Below are positions 1-7,048 of a stretch of 7,277 bases of DNA, piece after piece. Source of the stretch: CAYRVX01 sp964642165 (GTDB lineage: Bacteria > Planctomycetota > Phycisphaerae > SM23-33); NCBI GenBank assembly GCA_964642165.1, contig CAZXOC010000338.1, positions 1 to 7,277 on the forward strand, read 5' to 3'. Made by a program: the position numbers and the translations under genes. The notes under the pieces were generated by a model. The model searched no databases and had not been told where the DNA came from. It saw only the letters and a list, made by a program, of their open reading frames with translations. Numbering within the stretch: position 1 is the stretch's first letter; each line of letters begins with the position of its first letter.

Positions 1-288
1 CCCTGGCACGTCAGCCGTTTCCACGGCGACTACAAGTGGGCCGACCACGGCGCCACGCCCGTCGGAACGCTCGAACGGGCCGGTCGCATCGGCGCCGAGG
101 AGGGCCTGCGCTTCATCTACAGCGGCAACGTTCCCGGCCACGCCGACGAGCGCACCCGCTGCCCCGCGTGCGGCGAGATGCTGATCGACCGGATGGGCTA
201 CTCGATCCGGGCGAACCACCTGGCCGACGGCGCGTGCCCCAAGTGCGGCGAGAAGATCGAGGGCGTCTGGTCGCCCCCGTCGCCGTGA
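1..288 (+). CDS. amrS: AmmeMemoRadiSam system radical SAM enzyme, C-terminal part (5' end outside the window)
   Basis: The frame is open from base 1 and ends at TGA 286-288, giving 95 residues. It begins PWHVSRFHGDYK and continues with TPVGTLERAGRIG, GLRFIYSGNVPG and a terminal zinc ribbon with CPAC at visible residues 54-57 and CPKC at 79-82, ending EGVW. This order (PWH-S-F-P/GDY, the Y-GNVPG segment, then a paired CxxC ribbon) is what I know from the C-terminus of AmmeMemoRadiSam radical SAM proteins. These are encoded beside, or fused with, Memo and AMMECR1 proteins. The 4Fe-4S-binding CxxxCxxC motif would lie in the missing N-terminal part, so catalytic competence cannot be judged. The family's substrate is not firmly established as far as I know. 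Partner genes, if any, would be to the left of the window. The gene converges on the GH127 gene with a 17-base spacer. Confidence 0.88.
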   Translation, partial: PWHVSRFHGDYKWADHGATPVGTLERAGRIGAEEGLRFIYSGNVPGHADERTRCPACGEMLIDRMGYSIRANHLADGACPKCGEKIEGVWSPPSP

Positions 289-302
289 CAGCGCGGACGG
301 CG
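281..302. terminator. Possible hairpin between convergent genes
   Basis: CGCCGT at 281-286 can pair with ACGGCG at 297-302 around a 10-base loop, with two further G-T wobbles possible outside the stem. It sits exactly between the convergent amrS and GH127 stop codons and overlaps the amrS stop. No T-tract follows on either strand, so an intrinsic terminator is only a weak possibility. In GC-rich sequence such stems also arise by chance. Confidence 0.22.
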
Positions 303-305
303 GTT

Positions 306-2765
306 CTACTCCACGCGCCACTCCAGGATGCCGCCGGTCGTCTTCTTCGGCTTCTCGTCCTTCCCGGCCAGGTAGGTCTCGAGGTACTTGTCCTGGAGCT
401 TCACCCGGATCCTCAGGGCGTCGGTCTTGACCGGCTGGAACGTGACGCGGTTGAACCGGTCGGCCTCGACGGCGTACGGGTCCTTGTTCGCGACCGGCTT
501 GAACTGCTCGCCGTCACGGTACAGGACGGTCCATGATCCGGGCAGCTTCACCGCCGTGCCGAAGCGCGCGTACCAGTAGACCTCGACGGCCGATACCTCC
601 CGGGGCTTCTTGAAATCGTACTGGACCCACTCGGTCGTCCCCCGCTTGCCCCAGACGAAGACGCCGCGCGACGCGTCGCCCGACCGCACGGGGGTGATCT
701 GGTCGTTCAGGGCGCGGCAGTTGGCCTTCTCGATCGAGGCCGTCGCCCGGCTGGTGGCGGCGATCGTGGGCGTCGGCGGCAGGATCGCGCGGGCCCGGTC
801 CTCGAGCATCCAGACGACCATGGACGTGGCATCGCGGTTGGACCGCGCGTAGTACGGGATCGCCACCAGGGGGATCCTCTTCTCGACGACGGAGACCTTG
901 TCCGCACCGCGGGAGACCTCCCTGGCCTCGCCGGTGATGACCGTCACGCCGCCGAGCAGGTCCTTCCTGTGTTCGGCGCTGAACGTGGCATCGGGGGCGA
1001 TGCGCAGGTTGAGGGTCTCGGTCTTCTTCCCGACGTCCACCCCTTCGACGCAGTAGACGAGCGGCCCGCGCTCCAGGGCGATCAGGCCGACGTCGTCCAG
1101 CAGGGCCTTGTTGGCCACCACGCGGCGAACGGGCATGGGCAGGAGCAGCTCGATGACGTCTCCGCTCTTCCACGATCGCCGGATCATCGCGAAGCCGTTG
1201 GCCAGTTCGAGCTTGACCGGCTTGGCGTTGACCTTCAGCGTCGGGGAACTCACCTTCATATCCTGGTAGCGATACAGATCGCTGGGGACCGGCCGGTCCA
1301 TCGCCCACCCGGGAATGCGCAGCGCGACGGCGAAGCTCGCGGCCGCGGCGGGGTCGATGCGAACCCGGACGCGCCCGGACCACGGATAATCCGTCTCCTG
1401 GCGAACCTTCACCGCCCGGCCGCCCAGCTTCACCTCGGCGCTGCTCCGGGCGTACAGGTTGACCAGGAGCGTGTCGCCTCGCGTGGCATACAGGTACTTC
1501 GAGACGGAGGGGACGAACCTCGCTGCGTTGCTCGGACAGCACGCGCAGTTGTACCACGGCTGGCGTCGGGCGCCGCGGCTCTCGAGCCGGTTGACGTAGA
1601 AGAAGCGGTCGCCGGCCAGCGAGATCCCCCCCAGCGCGCCGTTGTAGAGCGTCCGCTCGAGGACGTCGAGGTACTTCGCCCCCCCGTGCAGCAGGAACAT
1701 CCGGTGGTTCCAGAACGTGTTGGCCATCGCGCCGCACGTCTCGTTGTAGGCGGTCGTATTGGGAAGGAAGTACTCCCTGTCGAACGCCTCCCACAGCCCT
1801 CCGCCGATGCCCCCGGTCAGCGACATCTTCTTCGCAACCACATTTCCCCAGAAGCGGTCCAGCGCGGCGACGTACTGCTTGTCGCCCGTCAGCATCGCCA
1901 CGTCGGCCATGCCGCAGTAGCCGTAGACCGCGCGTACCGCGTGGCCGACCGCTTCGGTCTGCTCGACCAGCGGGACGTGGTCCTGGTGGTACCAGTTCCC
2001 GACCCGTTCGCGGTTGGAGTTGCCCCGCTGATCCAGGAAGAAACGCGCCAGGTCCAGGTACTTCTTCCTGCCGGTAACGCGATACAGCTTGACCAGCCCG
2101 AGCTCGATCTCCTGGTGACCGGGCGGATCGAGCCGCTTGCCCGGACCGAAGACCGATTCGATCAGATCGGCGAAGCGGATCGCGATATCCAGGAACTTGC
2201 GCTTCCGCGTGACACGGTAGTGCGCGACGGCGGCCTCGAACATGTGCCCCGCGCAGTAGAGCTGGTGCATGTTCTGGGTATTCCGCCACCGGCGTTCGGG
2301 CTTCTCCTTGAGCTGGAAATGCGTGTTCAGGTACCCGTCCGGCCGCTGGGCGGCGGCGAGGATGTCGATGAAGTCCTCAAGGAACTTCGCGAGCTTCTCG
2401 TCCCTCCGGTTGTGCAGGGCGTAGGCGGCGCCTTCGAGGATCTTGTAGACGTCGGAGTCGTTGAAGTACGCGCCCTGGTGGCTGCCTTCTTTCCTGCCGG
2501 CGGCGATCTCGAAGTTGCTCAGCCGCCCCGTCTGGCGACACTGCTCGAGCACGTGAGGCAGCGTGGTCCTGGCGTTGGCCTCGATGCGTGCAGCCCAGAA
2601 TCCGCCGGTGATGCGAACCTGCTTGAGGGGGATCGGTTCGACGGCGCCCTGCCGGGCCGTCTCCGCGGCCGAGAGGCCCGCGCCGCCGGAGAGGAGGGAA
2701 CACATCGCGGCAGCCAGGCAGACAGGCAGTGACGCCACGGGCACGGATCCGACGGTCGCGCTCAC
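306..2765 (-). CDS. Secreted GH127 (DUF1680) glycoside hydrolase, beta-L-arabinofuranosidase type, with C-terminal discoidin-like domain
   Basis: The protein has 819 residues, from GTG at 2763-2765 to TAG at 306-308. The start is fixed by AAGGAG six bases upstream, and no start codon lies close upstream in frame. The barrel opens with the family's usual VRITGGFW (50-57). Other conserved blocks are LYCAGHMFEAAVAHY (169-183) and VEQTEAVGHAVRA (267-279). Glu326 (LWEAFDREY), Glu342 and Cys344 (YNETCGAM), and Cys409-Cys410 (NCACCPSN) match by motif and spacing the residues known in HypBA1: acid/base Glu322, zinc ligands Glu338, Cys340, Cys417 and Cys418, with Cys417 the nucleophile. A beta-sandwich region follows (about 430-660). 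Residues about 670-817 form an extra module (TTEWVQYDF, VEVYWY, GSWTVLYRDG, GGILEWRV) resembling F5/8 type C (discoidin) carbohydrate-binding domains. A hydrophobic N-terminus (about 9-34) suggests export. Family chemistry is retaining removal of beta-L-arabinofuranose from plant or glycoprotein glycans, though some relatives act on other sugars, so the substrate is not proven. Confidence 0.93.
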   Translation of the reverse strand: MSATVGSVPVASLPVCLAAAMCSLLSGGAGLSAAETARQGAVEPIPLKQVRITGGFWAARIEANARTTLPHVLEQCRQTGRLSNFEIAAGRKEGSHQGAYFNDSDVYKILEGAAYALHNRRDEKLAKFLEDFIDILAAAQRPDGYLNTHFQLKEKPERRWRNTQNMHQLYCAGHMFEAAVAHYRVTRKRKFLDIAIRFADLIESVFGPGKRLDPPGHQEIELGLVKLYRVTGRKKYLDLARFFLDQRGNSNRERVGNWYHQDHVPLVEQTEAVGHAVRAVYGYCGMADVAMLTGDKQYVAALDRFWGNVVAKKMSLTGGIGGGLWEAFDREYFLPNTTAYNETCGAMANTFWNHRMFLLHGGAKYLDVLERTLYNGALGGISLAGDRFFYVNRLESRGARRQPWYNCACCPSNAARFVPSVSKYLYATRGDTLLVNLYARSSAEVKLGGRAVKVRQETDYPWSGRVRVRIDPAAAASFAVALRIPGWAMDRPVPSDLYRYQDMKVSSPTLKVNAKPVKLELANGFAMIRRSWKSGDVIELLLPMPVRRVVANKALLDDVGLIALERGPLVYCVEGVDVGKKTETLNLRIAPDATFSAEHRKDLLGGVTVITGEAREVSRGADKVSVVEKRIPLVAIPYYARSNRDATSMVVWMLEDRARAILPPTPTIAATSRATASIEKANCRALNDQITPVRSGDASRGVFVWGKRGTTEWVQYDFKKPREVSAVEVYWYARFGTAVKLPGSWTVLYRDGEQFKPVANKDPYAVEADRFNRVTFQPVKTDALRIRVKLQDKYLETYLAGKDEKPKKTTGGILEWRVE

Positions 2766-2771
2766 CTCGAT

Positions 2772-2777
2772 CTCCTT
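2772..2777 (-). promoter_or_regulatory. Ribosome binding site that fixes the GTG start of the GH127 gene
   Basis: On the minus strand the sequence reads AAGGAG, then ATCGAG, then GTG. A near-consensus Shine-Dalgarno with a six-base spacer supports GTG at 2763-2765 over the later in-frame GTG or ATG codons. Confidence 0.75.
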
Positions 2778-2781
2778 GGCA

Positions 2782-2807
2782 CGGCGGCGGGGGTCTCCCG
2801 GCCGCCG
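2782..2807 (-). promoter_or_regulatory. GC-rich hairpin just upstream of the GH127 ribosome binding site
   Basis: CGGCGGC at 2782-2788 pairs with GCCGCCG at 2801-2807. After a one-base G-G mismatch, GGG at 2790-2792 pairs with CCC at 2797-2799 around the loop GTCT. On the minus strand the stem ends four bases before the AAGGAG of the GH127 gene. It could be an attenuator, an mRNA-stability stem, or chance pairing in a GC-rich spacer. No T-run follows. Confidence 0.35.
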
Positions 2808-2835
2808 ACCGCATAGTCGCGGGTGACCCCGGGCA

Positions 2836-2859
2836 GCCCGCCGCGGACGCCGCTCGGGC
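2836..2859 (-). terminator. Possible hairpin after the pseudo-HtrA gene
   Basis: GCCCG (2836-2840) can pair with CGGGC (2855-2859), and inside it GCGG (2843-2846) with CCGC (2850-2853). On the minus strand it lies three bases past the TAG of the pseudo-protease gene. There is no T-tract, so it is at best a weak or factor-dependent terminator separating that gene from the GH127 gene. Confidence 0.22.
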
Positions 2860-2862
2860 GGT

Positions 2863-5450
2863 CTATCGAACTTCCTCCAGGCCCTCGTCGTCCGCGGGGT
2901 CGTACTCGGCGATCGAGAGGTCGGCGAAGCGCGTCCGCCCCAGGCGCAGGATGGTCAGGCGGACCTTGTTCTTCCCGGCCTTTCGGGCGGCGGCGATGCC
3001 GTCGCGCATCTGCCGGGCCGACTGGAGCGGCCGGTCGTCCAGCCGCGTGATGATCTCGTTGGGGAAGATCCGGGCGATGACGGCCGGCGAGCCGCTCTCG
3101 ACCTTGGCGACGATCGCCCCGGCGGGGGGGGTGAGGTTCAGCGCGTGGCGGACCTCGTACGTCACGTCCTTGACGGTCAGCCCGAGCTTGCGGTTCCTCC
3201 ACTTCGGCGCCGATTCCAGGTCCGGGGGGGCCAGCTCGATCTTGTAGTCCGCGGTGACGCTTCGGCCCTTGCCCTCGCCGGTGGGGCGGAAGTAGGTCAG
3301 GCGGACGGTCTTGCCGACGCCGACGGCGTCCAGGGCGCGCGTCAGGAAGTTCCGGCGGGTCTTCCAGGTCGGCTGCACCGGGCCGAGCGCGTCCTCCTCT
3401 TCGGGCGAGGAGTACCAGCGGGTGCGGCTGCGGTGCGTGCTGCGGGCGAGGCGGCTGGCCAGCTCGATGGGATAGGGCATGCCCGGCGCCTGGAGGCGCA
3501 GGAGGATGTCGCCGACCTGGAGGTTCATCGTCCGCGCGGGGCTCGCGGCGTAGACGGCGTTGATGCGGAAGCCCAACTGCCCGTCCTTGGTGGGCGTCTC
3601 GAGCTGGAGCATTTCGGCGAGCTTGCTGTTCATCGCCACGAACTCCACCCCCAGCCACGCGCGGCGCTTGGCGAGGGTCCTCGGGCGGACCTTGATCTTC
3701 GGGTCCACGTGCGCCTGCGGGCGGGAGAGCTTCTCGCGCAGCTCCGAGACGGGGAAGACGCGGTACGTCGGCGACAGGGCCCGGTAGCTGCGCGAGGCCC
3801 CCAGGCGGCGCTCCTCCTCGTGCTCCGTCCGCTCCCGGGCGTACGCCCCGACGAGCCGCCCGTCCAGGTCCACCAGGAACGTGCCCAGCGGGATCGGGCG
3901 CGCGGCGTACCAGTGGTAGCGGCCCGCGTAGCCCCGCGACTTGCCGTACAGGCGGTTCGTGGACAGGTCCACGTACTTCTGCCCGAAGCGCTTCCGCAGC
4001 CGCGCCATCCAGAACGGGCGCATCCGCTGCGGGTCCCGGTCGGCCGGTCGCACCCAGGCGCCGAAACGCCCCTTCGTCAGCCGCACGACGAAGCCGCCGA
4101 TCGACTCGTACGCCCCGACGAACGCCACGTCCCGGCGGTGCGTCGGGGAATCCTTGACGTACAGCCGCTCGATCTGCCGGGCCATCTTGCTGTCGATCGG
4201 GCTCAGGACGACCGCCTCGGTGGGGCTGGTCGCCAGGCCGTACGTGCTGACCTCCCGCCCCGCGGCGCCGCCCCGGCTGCGGTAGCGGTACGAGTCGTCC
4301 TCGGGCGACGCCTCCTGGCGCAGGACCATGACGATCTCCTGCATGGCGGCGATGAGGCCGTGGCGGCAGGCGTACTCGGCGCGCTGGAACTCGGGCCAGT
4401 CCAGCCCGGCGGCCCGGCGGAGGCTGGAGCCCTTCCAGAGGCACTCGGCCTCCTGGAGGTCGAAGAAGCTGCTCGTCGCGCAGCCGACGGGGGCGCCGTC
4501 GGCGTTGCCGATGAGGTAGAGCGCGTGCTCGACGGCGGCGTAGCGCCGGCCGTACCGCGGGTCCGACCGAAGGCTGGACCGCCCGCCGAAGAAGACGTTC
4601 TGCTTGCCGCCGGGCGCCAGCCGCAGCGACGGGCGCAGCGGCGCGAAGCGCAGTCGCCATTCGTCGTCCGCCTTGTAGAGGCTCGCCTGGAGCAGGGCGG
4701 TGTTGACGCCCTGGCCGTCCAGCGCGGCGAACCGGACCGGGCGGAGCTTGGCGATGGCCGCCGCGCCGGTCTGGAGGATGACCGCCGGGGCGTCCAGCAG
4801 CAGGCGGGCGCGCTTTGCCGGATAGGCCTTGCCCGCGGACTCGACCTCGATTAGCCGGATGAAGCGGTTCTCCAGCCCGCCGTCGACGACGAGGATGCGG
4901 CCCTTGCCGTCGAGCACGAGGCCGGGCAGCTCGCCCGGGAGCTTCCTGTCCACGTACTGCTCGTAGAGCTGGCTGATGCGGTAGTCGCGCTCGACGGCCT
5001 GGGGCGTCTCGGACGTGTCCTTCTGGAAGTGGTACTTGACCACGACGAAGCTGCGCCGCGCCGCGTCGATCAGCGGCTGCGGGACGGCCTCGTCGTCCTT
5101 GCGCTCGGGCCCGGCCGGCTTGGTNNNNNNNNNNNNNNNNNNNNNNNNNNNNNNNNNNNNNNNNNNNNNNNNNNNNNNNNNNNNNNNNNNNNNNNNNNNN
5201 NNNNNNNNNNNNNNNNNNNNNNNNTCAGCGGCTGCGGGACGGCCTCGTCGTCCTTGCGCTCGGGCCCGGCCGGCTTGGTGTTGGGGGCGGGCTTGCCCCT
5301 GCGCCGGGGCTTCGCGCGCGGCGCGGGGGGGCGGGCCCTCTTCTCGCGGGCGGCCGGCCTGGTGGTCGGCGGCGCGTCTCTCGTGGTCGCCGCACCCGCG
5401 GCCGCCAGGGCCACGCACAGGGCGACGGCGCAGATCGCCATCCGTCTCAT
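2863..5450 (-). CDS. Exported HtrA-like pseudo-protease with two PDZ domains; interrupted by an artefactual assembly gap
   Basis: ATG is at 5448-5450 and TAG at 2863-2865. If the duplicated 55 bases around the gap are merged, one frame of 810 residues results; as written, the gap region breaks the frame. Residues 1 to about 21 are a signal peptide (MRRMAICAVALCVALAAAGA). About 22-72 are Pro/Arg/Lys/Ala-rich and probably disordered. Residues 80 to about 490 keep traces of a trypsin-like fold: LPGLVLDGKGRILVVDGG (119-140 region) matches the strand that normally ends in the catalytic His, and LGTFLVDLDGRLVG (470-483) matches GGPLVNIEGKVIG of the neighbouring protease. The His position reads Gly (near 139) and the Ser position Leu470, so proteolysis is unlikely. 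PDZ1 starts near WLGVEF (547) and PDZ2 spans about 702-790 (LGLTVKDV, PPAGAIVAKVESGSPA, NEIITRLDD). Translation is probably coupled to the protease gene two bases upstream. Its role is not known; a regulator, scaffold or substrate receptor is inferred. Confidence 0.8.
5070..5124. repeat. 55-bp direct repeat, left copy, at the assembly gap
   Basis: This stretch is identical, base for base, to 5225-5279 on the other side of the gap. It encodes TKPAGPERKDDEAVPQPL of the pseudo-protease on the minus strand. It is most simply the unmerged overlap of two contigs rather than a biological repeat. Confidence 0.9.
5125..5224. other. Assembly gap of exactly 100 N
   Basis: Exactly 100 undetermined bases, the conventional filler for a gap of unknown size. 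Both flanks end in the same 55 bases, so the true gap length is probably minus 55, meaning the contigs overlap. Confidence 0.97.
5225..5279. repeat. 55-bp direct repeat, right copy, at the assembly gap
   Basis: Identical to 5070-5124. The offset between copies is 155 bases, not a multiple of three. Removing 155 bases restores the reading frame that starts at ATG 5448-5450. Confidence 0.9.
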
Positions 5451-5452
5451 GG

Positions 5453-6919
5453 TCAGTCCCCTTGCAGGTAGTCCTTTTCCCAGCCCAGCACCTTCCAGTC
5501 CGGGAAGCCGTCTCGCTTGATGGTGACCAGGACCTTCTTGTCCACGCGCCGGGGGTCGTCGACGAGGGCCTTGTAGGCCTTCTGCACGTCCTCGATGGTC
5601 TTGATGTCCTGCGCGCCGATCTTCAGGAGGATGTCGTTGGCGGACAGCCCCGCGTCGGCGGCGTTGCCGCGCGAGCGGATGCCCTGGATGAACACCCCGC
5701 CGGCGGGCTGGAGGAAGTACAGGCCCGGGTTGGAGAACTTGGTGATCTCCTTGACGGTCATGTTCCAGCGGCGGCAGTCGTAGTCCTCGCCCTCGAACTT
5801 GCCGCGCGTGACCGGCTGGAAGGCGAGGGTCAGGACCTTGCGCCCGCCGATCTTCCCGGCGTACGGCTCGGGCGGCTCGTTGGCGTCGGGCACGTGGGGG
5901 TCCTTGCGCGCGACGAGCAGGCTCGACTCCGCGTCGGCGGGCAGGTCCGCCAGCAGGACGCGCAGGGCCGGCAGGTCCTCGACGTACCGCCCGTCAACCG
6001 CCTGCCCGCCGACGGCCAGCAGGATGTCGCCGTCCTTCACGCCGCCGCGCTCGGCCGGGGAGCCCTTGTCCACGCTCTGGACCAGCACGCCCCGCTCGCT
6101 GTCGGCGAAGGTGTTCGTCTTGAAGTCGTTGAGGGCCTGCAGGCGAAGCCCCGTGTACGCGCGGCGGACCTTGACGGGCCACTGCTTCTCGTCCGTGCCG
6201 GCGGCGGCGGCCCGGAGGCGGTCGATCACGTCCGCCACCACGTTGGAGGGGATCGAGAAGCCGATCCCCTCGGCCACGCCGCTCGTCAGCGTGTTGATGC
6301 CGATGACCTTGCCCTCGATGTTGACGAGCGGCCCGCCGCTGTTGCCCATGTTGATCGCCGCGTCGGTCTGGAGCCAGAGGTTGTAGCGGTAGCGCGTCGT
6401 GAAGCCGATGTACCGCGCCGTGTTCGAGACGATGCCCAGCGAGATGCTCCGCGTGAAGCCGAACGGCGAGCCGAGCGCCATGACGAACTGCCCCGCCTCG
6501 GCGCGGTCGCTGTCGGCCAGCTCCGCCGTCGGCAGGGGCCCGCGATTCGGGTCGAGCTTCAGCTTCAGCAGCGCCAGGTCCGTTTCCGGGTCCAGCCCCA
6601 CCACCTGAGCCGGAACCTGCTCCCGGTCGCCCAGGACGCAGTTGACCTCGATGGCCTTCTCGCAGACGTGGTGGTTGCTCACGACGTAGCCGTCCGGCGA
6701 GATGATCACGCCCGACCCGAAGACCTCCGCCCGCTGGCGCTCGCCGCCGCGGAACTCCTCGCGGATCGGCTTGACGAACACCAGCGCCGGGTAGACCTTG
6801 CGCTTGGCCGTCGCGATGATCCGCTGAAAGCCCGCCTGCCCGACGCCGGCGTCGGCGCAGCCCGACAGGCCCGCCGCAACCAGCACCCATGGGATCGTCA
6901 GCTTCCCCGTCGATCTCAT
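5453..6919 (-). CDS. HtrA/Deg-family serine protease, lipoprotein, two PDZ domains
   Basis: The protein has 488 residues, from ATG at 6917-6919 to TGA at 5453-5455. The frame is open further upstream, but this ATG has AGGAG five bases before it and is followed by a lipoprotein signal: MRSTGK, a hydrophobic stretch, and lipobox LSGC with Cys21. The mature protein should therefore be membrane-anchored and act in the envelope. The S1C protease domain (about 30-240) has a complete triad: His84 (VVSNHHV), Asp114 (PETDLALLKL) and Ser194 (MGNSGGPL). GFSIPSNVV (220-228) is also typical. PDZ1 covers about 255-340 (GVLVQSVDKGSPAERGGVKDGDILLAVGG). PDZ2 covers about 385-475 (PAGGVFIQGI, GLSANDILLKIG). 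The length and protease-PDZ-PDZ order fit DegP/DegQ-type proteins, which degrade or hold misfolded envelope proteins. About 45 residues between the PDZ domains are unusually long and charged. The stop codon lies two bases before the pseudo-protease gene, so the two form an operon. Confidence 0.94.
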   Translation of the reverse strand: MRSTGKLTIPWVLVAAGLSGCADAGVGQAGFQRIIATAKRKVYPALVFVKPIREEFRGGERQRAEVFGSGVIISPDGYVVSNHHVCEKAIEVNCVLGDREQVPAQVVGLDPETDLALLKLKLDPNRGPLPTAELADSDRAEAGQFVMALGSPFGFTRSISLGIVSNTARYIGFTTRYRYNLWLQTDAAINMGNSGGPLVNIEGKVIGINTLTSGVAEGIGFSIPSNVVADVIDRLRAAAAGTDEKQWPVKVRRAYTGLRLQALNDFKTNTFADSERGVLVQSVDKGSPAERGGVKDGDILLAVGGQAVDGRYVEDLPALRVLLADLPADAESSLLVARKDPHVPDANEPPEPYAGKIGGRKVLTLAFQPVTRGKFEGEDYDCRRWNMTVKEITKFSNPGLYFLQPAGGVFIQGIRSRGNAADAGLSANDILLKIGAQDIKTIEDVQKAYKALVDDPRRVDKKVLVTIKRDGFPDWKVLGWEKDYLQGD

Positions 6920-6922
6920 GAC

Positions 6923-6928
6923 GACTCC
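6923..6928 (-). promoter_or_regulatory. Ribosome binding site of the HtrA gene
   Basis: On the minus strand AAAGGAGTCGTC precedes ATG 6917-6919. The AGGAG core stands about five bases from the start. It decides between this ATG and the upstream GTG at 7241-7243 of the same open frame, which would add 108 residues unlike any HtrA N-terminus and bury the lipobox. Confidence 0.75.
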
Positions 6929-6981
6929 TTTCTTGTCCGGCCGCCCCGCCGCCAGGCCGCGGGATGCGCCACAGGCACGTG

Positions 6982-7011
6982 AGTGTACGCCGCCGCCCGC
7001 CGCCGCCGCAA
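6982..7011 (-). promoter_or_regulatory. Weak candidate promoter for the HtrA pair
   Basis: On the minus strand TTGCGG (7006-7011) and TACACT (6982-6987) are 18 bases apart, and the second lies 62 bases before the HtrA ATG. Each matches the sigma-70 consensus only partly (3/6 and 4/6), but this is one of the few less GC-rich spots in the stretch. The spacer is a GCC-rich low-complexity run. Between 6920 and 7048 I see nothing else beyond the ribosome binding site. Confidence 0.18.
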
Positions 7012-7048
7012 GCCCGCCGCCGCGATCGCCACGCACGCCATGGTCACC

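Noticed and set aside
36..536. Plus-strand frame crossing the amrS/GH127 junction
   Set aside because: Out of frame with the zinc-ribbon coding sequence, Arg/Pro-rich, and overlaps both real genes.
969..2732. Long plus-strand open frame (587 codons) opposite the GH127 gene
   Set aside because: It is antisense to a gene with clear family motifs, and its product is Arg/Val/Gly/Asp-rich with no recognisable domain. Long antisense frames are expected in GC-rich genes.
3145..4854. Long plus-strand open frame opposite the pseudo-HtrA gene
   Set aside because: Low-complexity Arg/Ala/Val/Leu-rich product without motifs; the minus strand encodes recognisable PDZ domains.
5070..5279. A biological tandem repeat or CRISPR-like repeat-spacer unit
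   Set aside because: Only two copies, separated by exactly 100 N, and located inside a coding frame that is restored by merging them.
2863..5418. Start of the pseudo-HtrA at 5418 (MRGPGGRGC...)
   Set aside because: This start appears only because the 155 extra bases at the gap shift the frame. The ATG at 5448-5450 gives a proper signal peptide and joins the body once the duplicate is merged.
5015..6982. Long plus-strand open frame opposite the HtrA gene, running through the N gap
   Set aside because: It uses the undetermined bases to stay open and lacks any motif. The minus strand has a full protease triad and lipobox.
6988..7025. GCC-rich run as a microsatellite or regulatory repeat
   Set aside because: The units are irregular, and such runs are common in GC-rich genomes; nothing indicates a function.
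6918..7043. Small minus-strand frame (about 41 codons, starting MACVAIAAAG) whose stop overlaps the HtrA start as ATGA
   Set aside because: Its composition follows the GCC-rich tract and it shows no recognisable motif or ribosome binding site; the overlap is probably chance.
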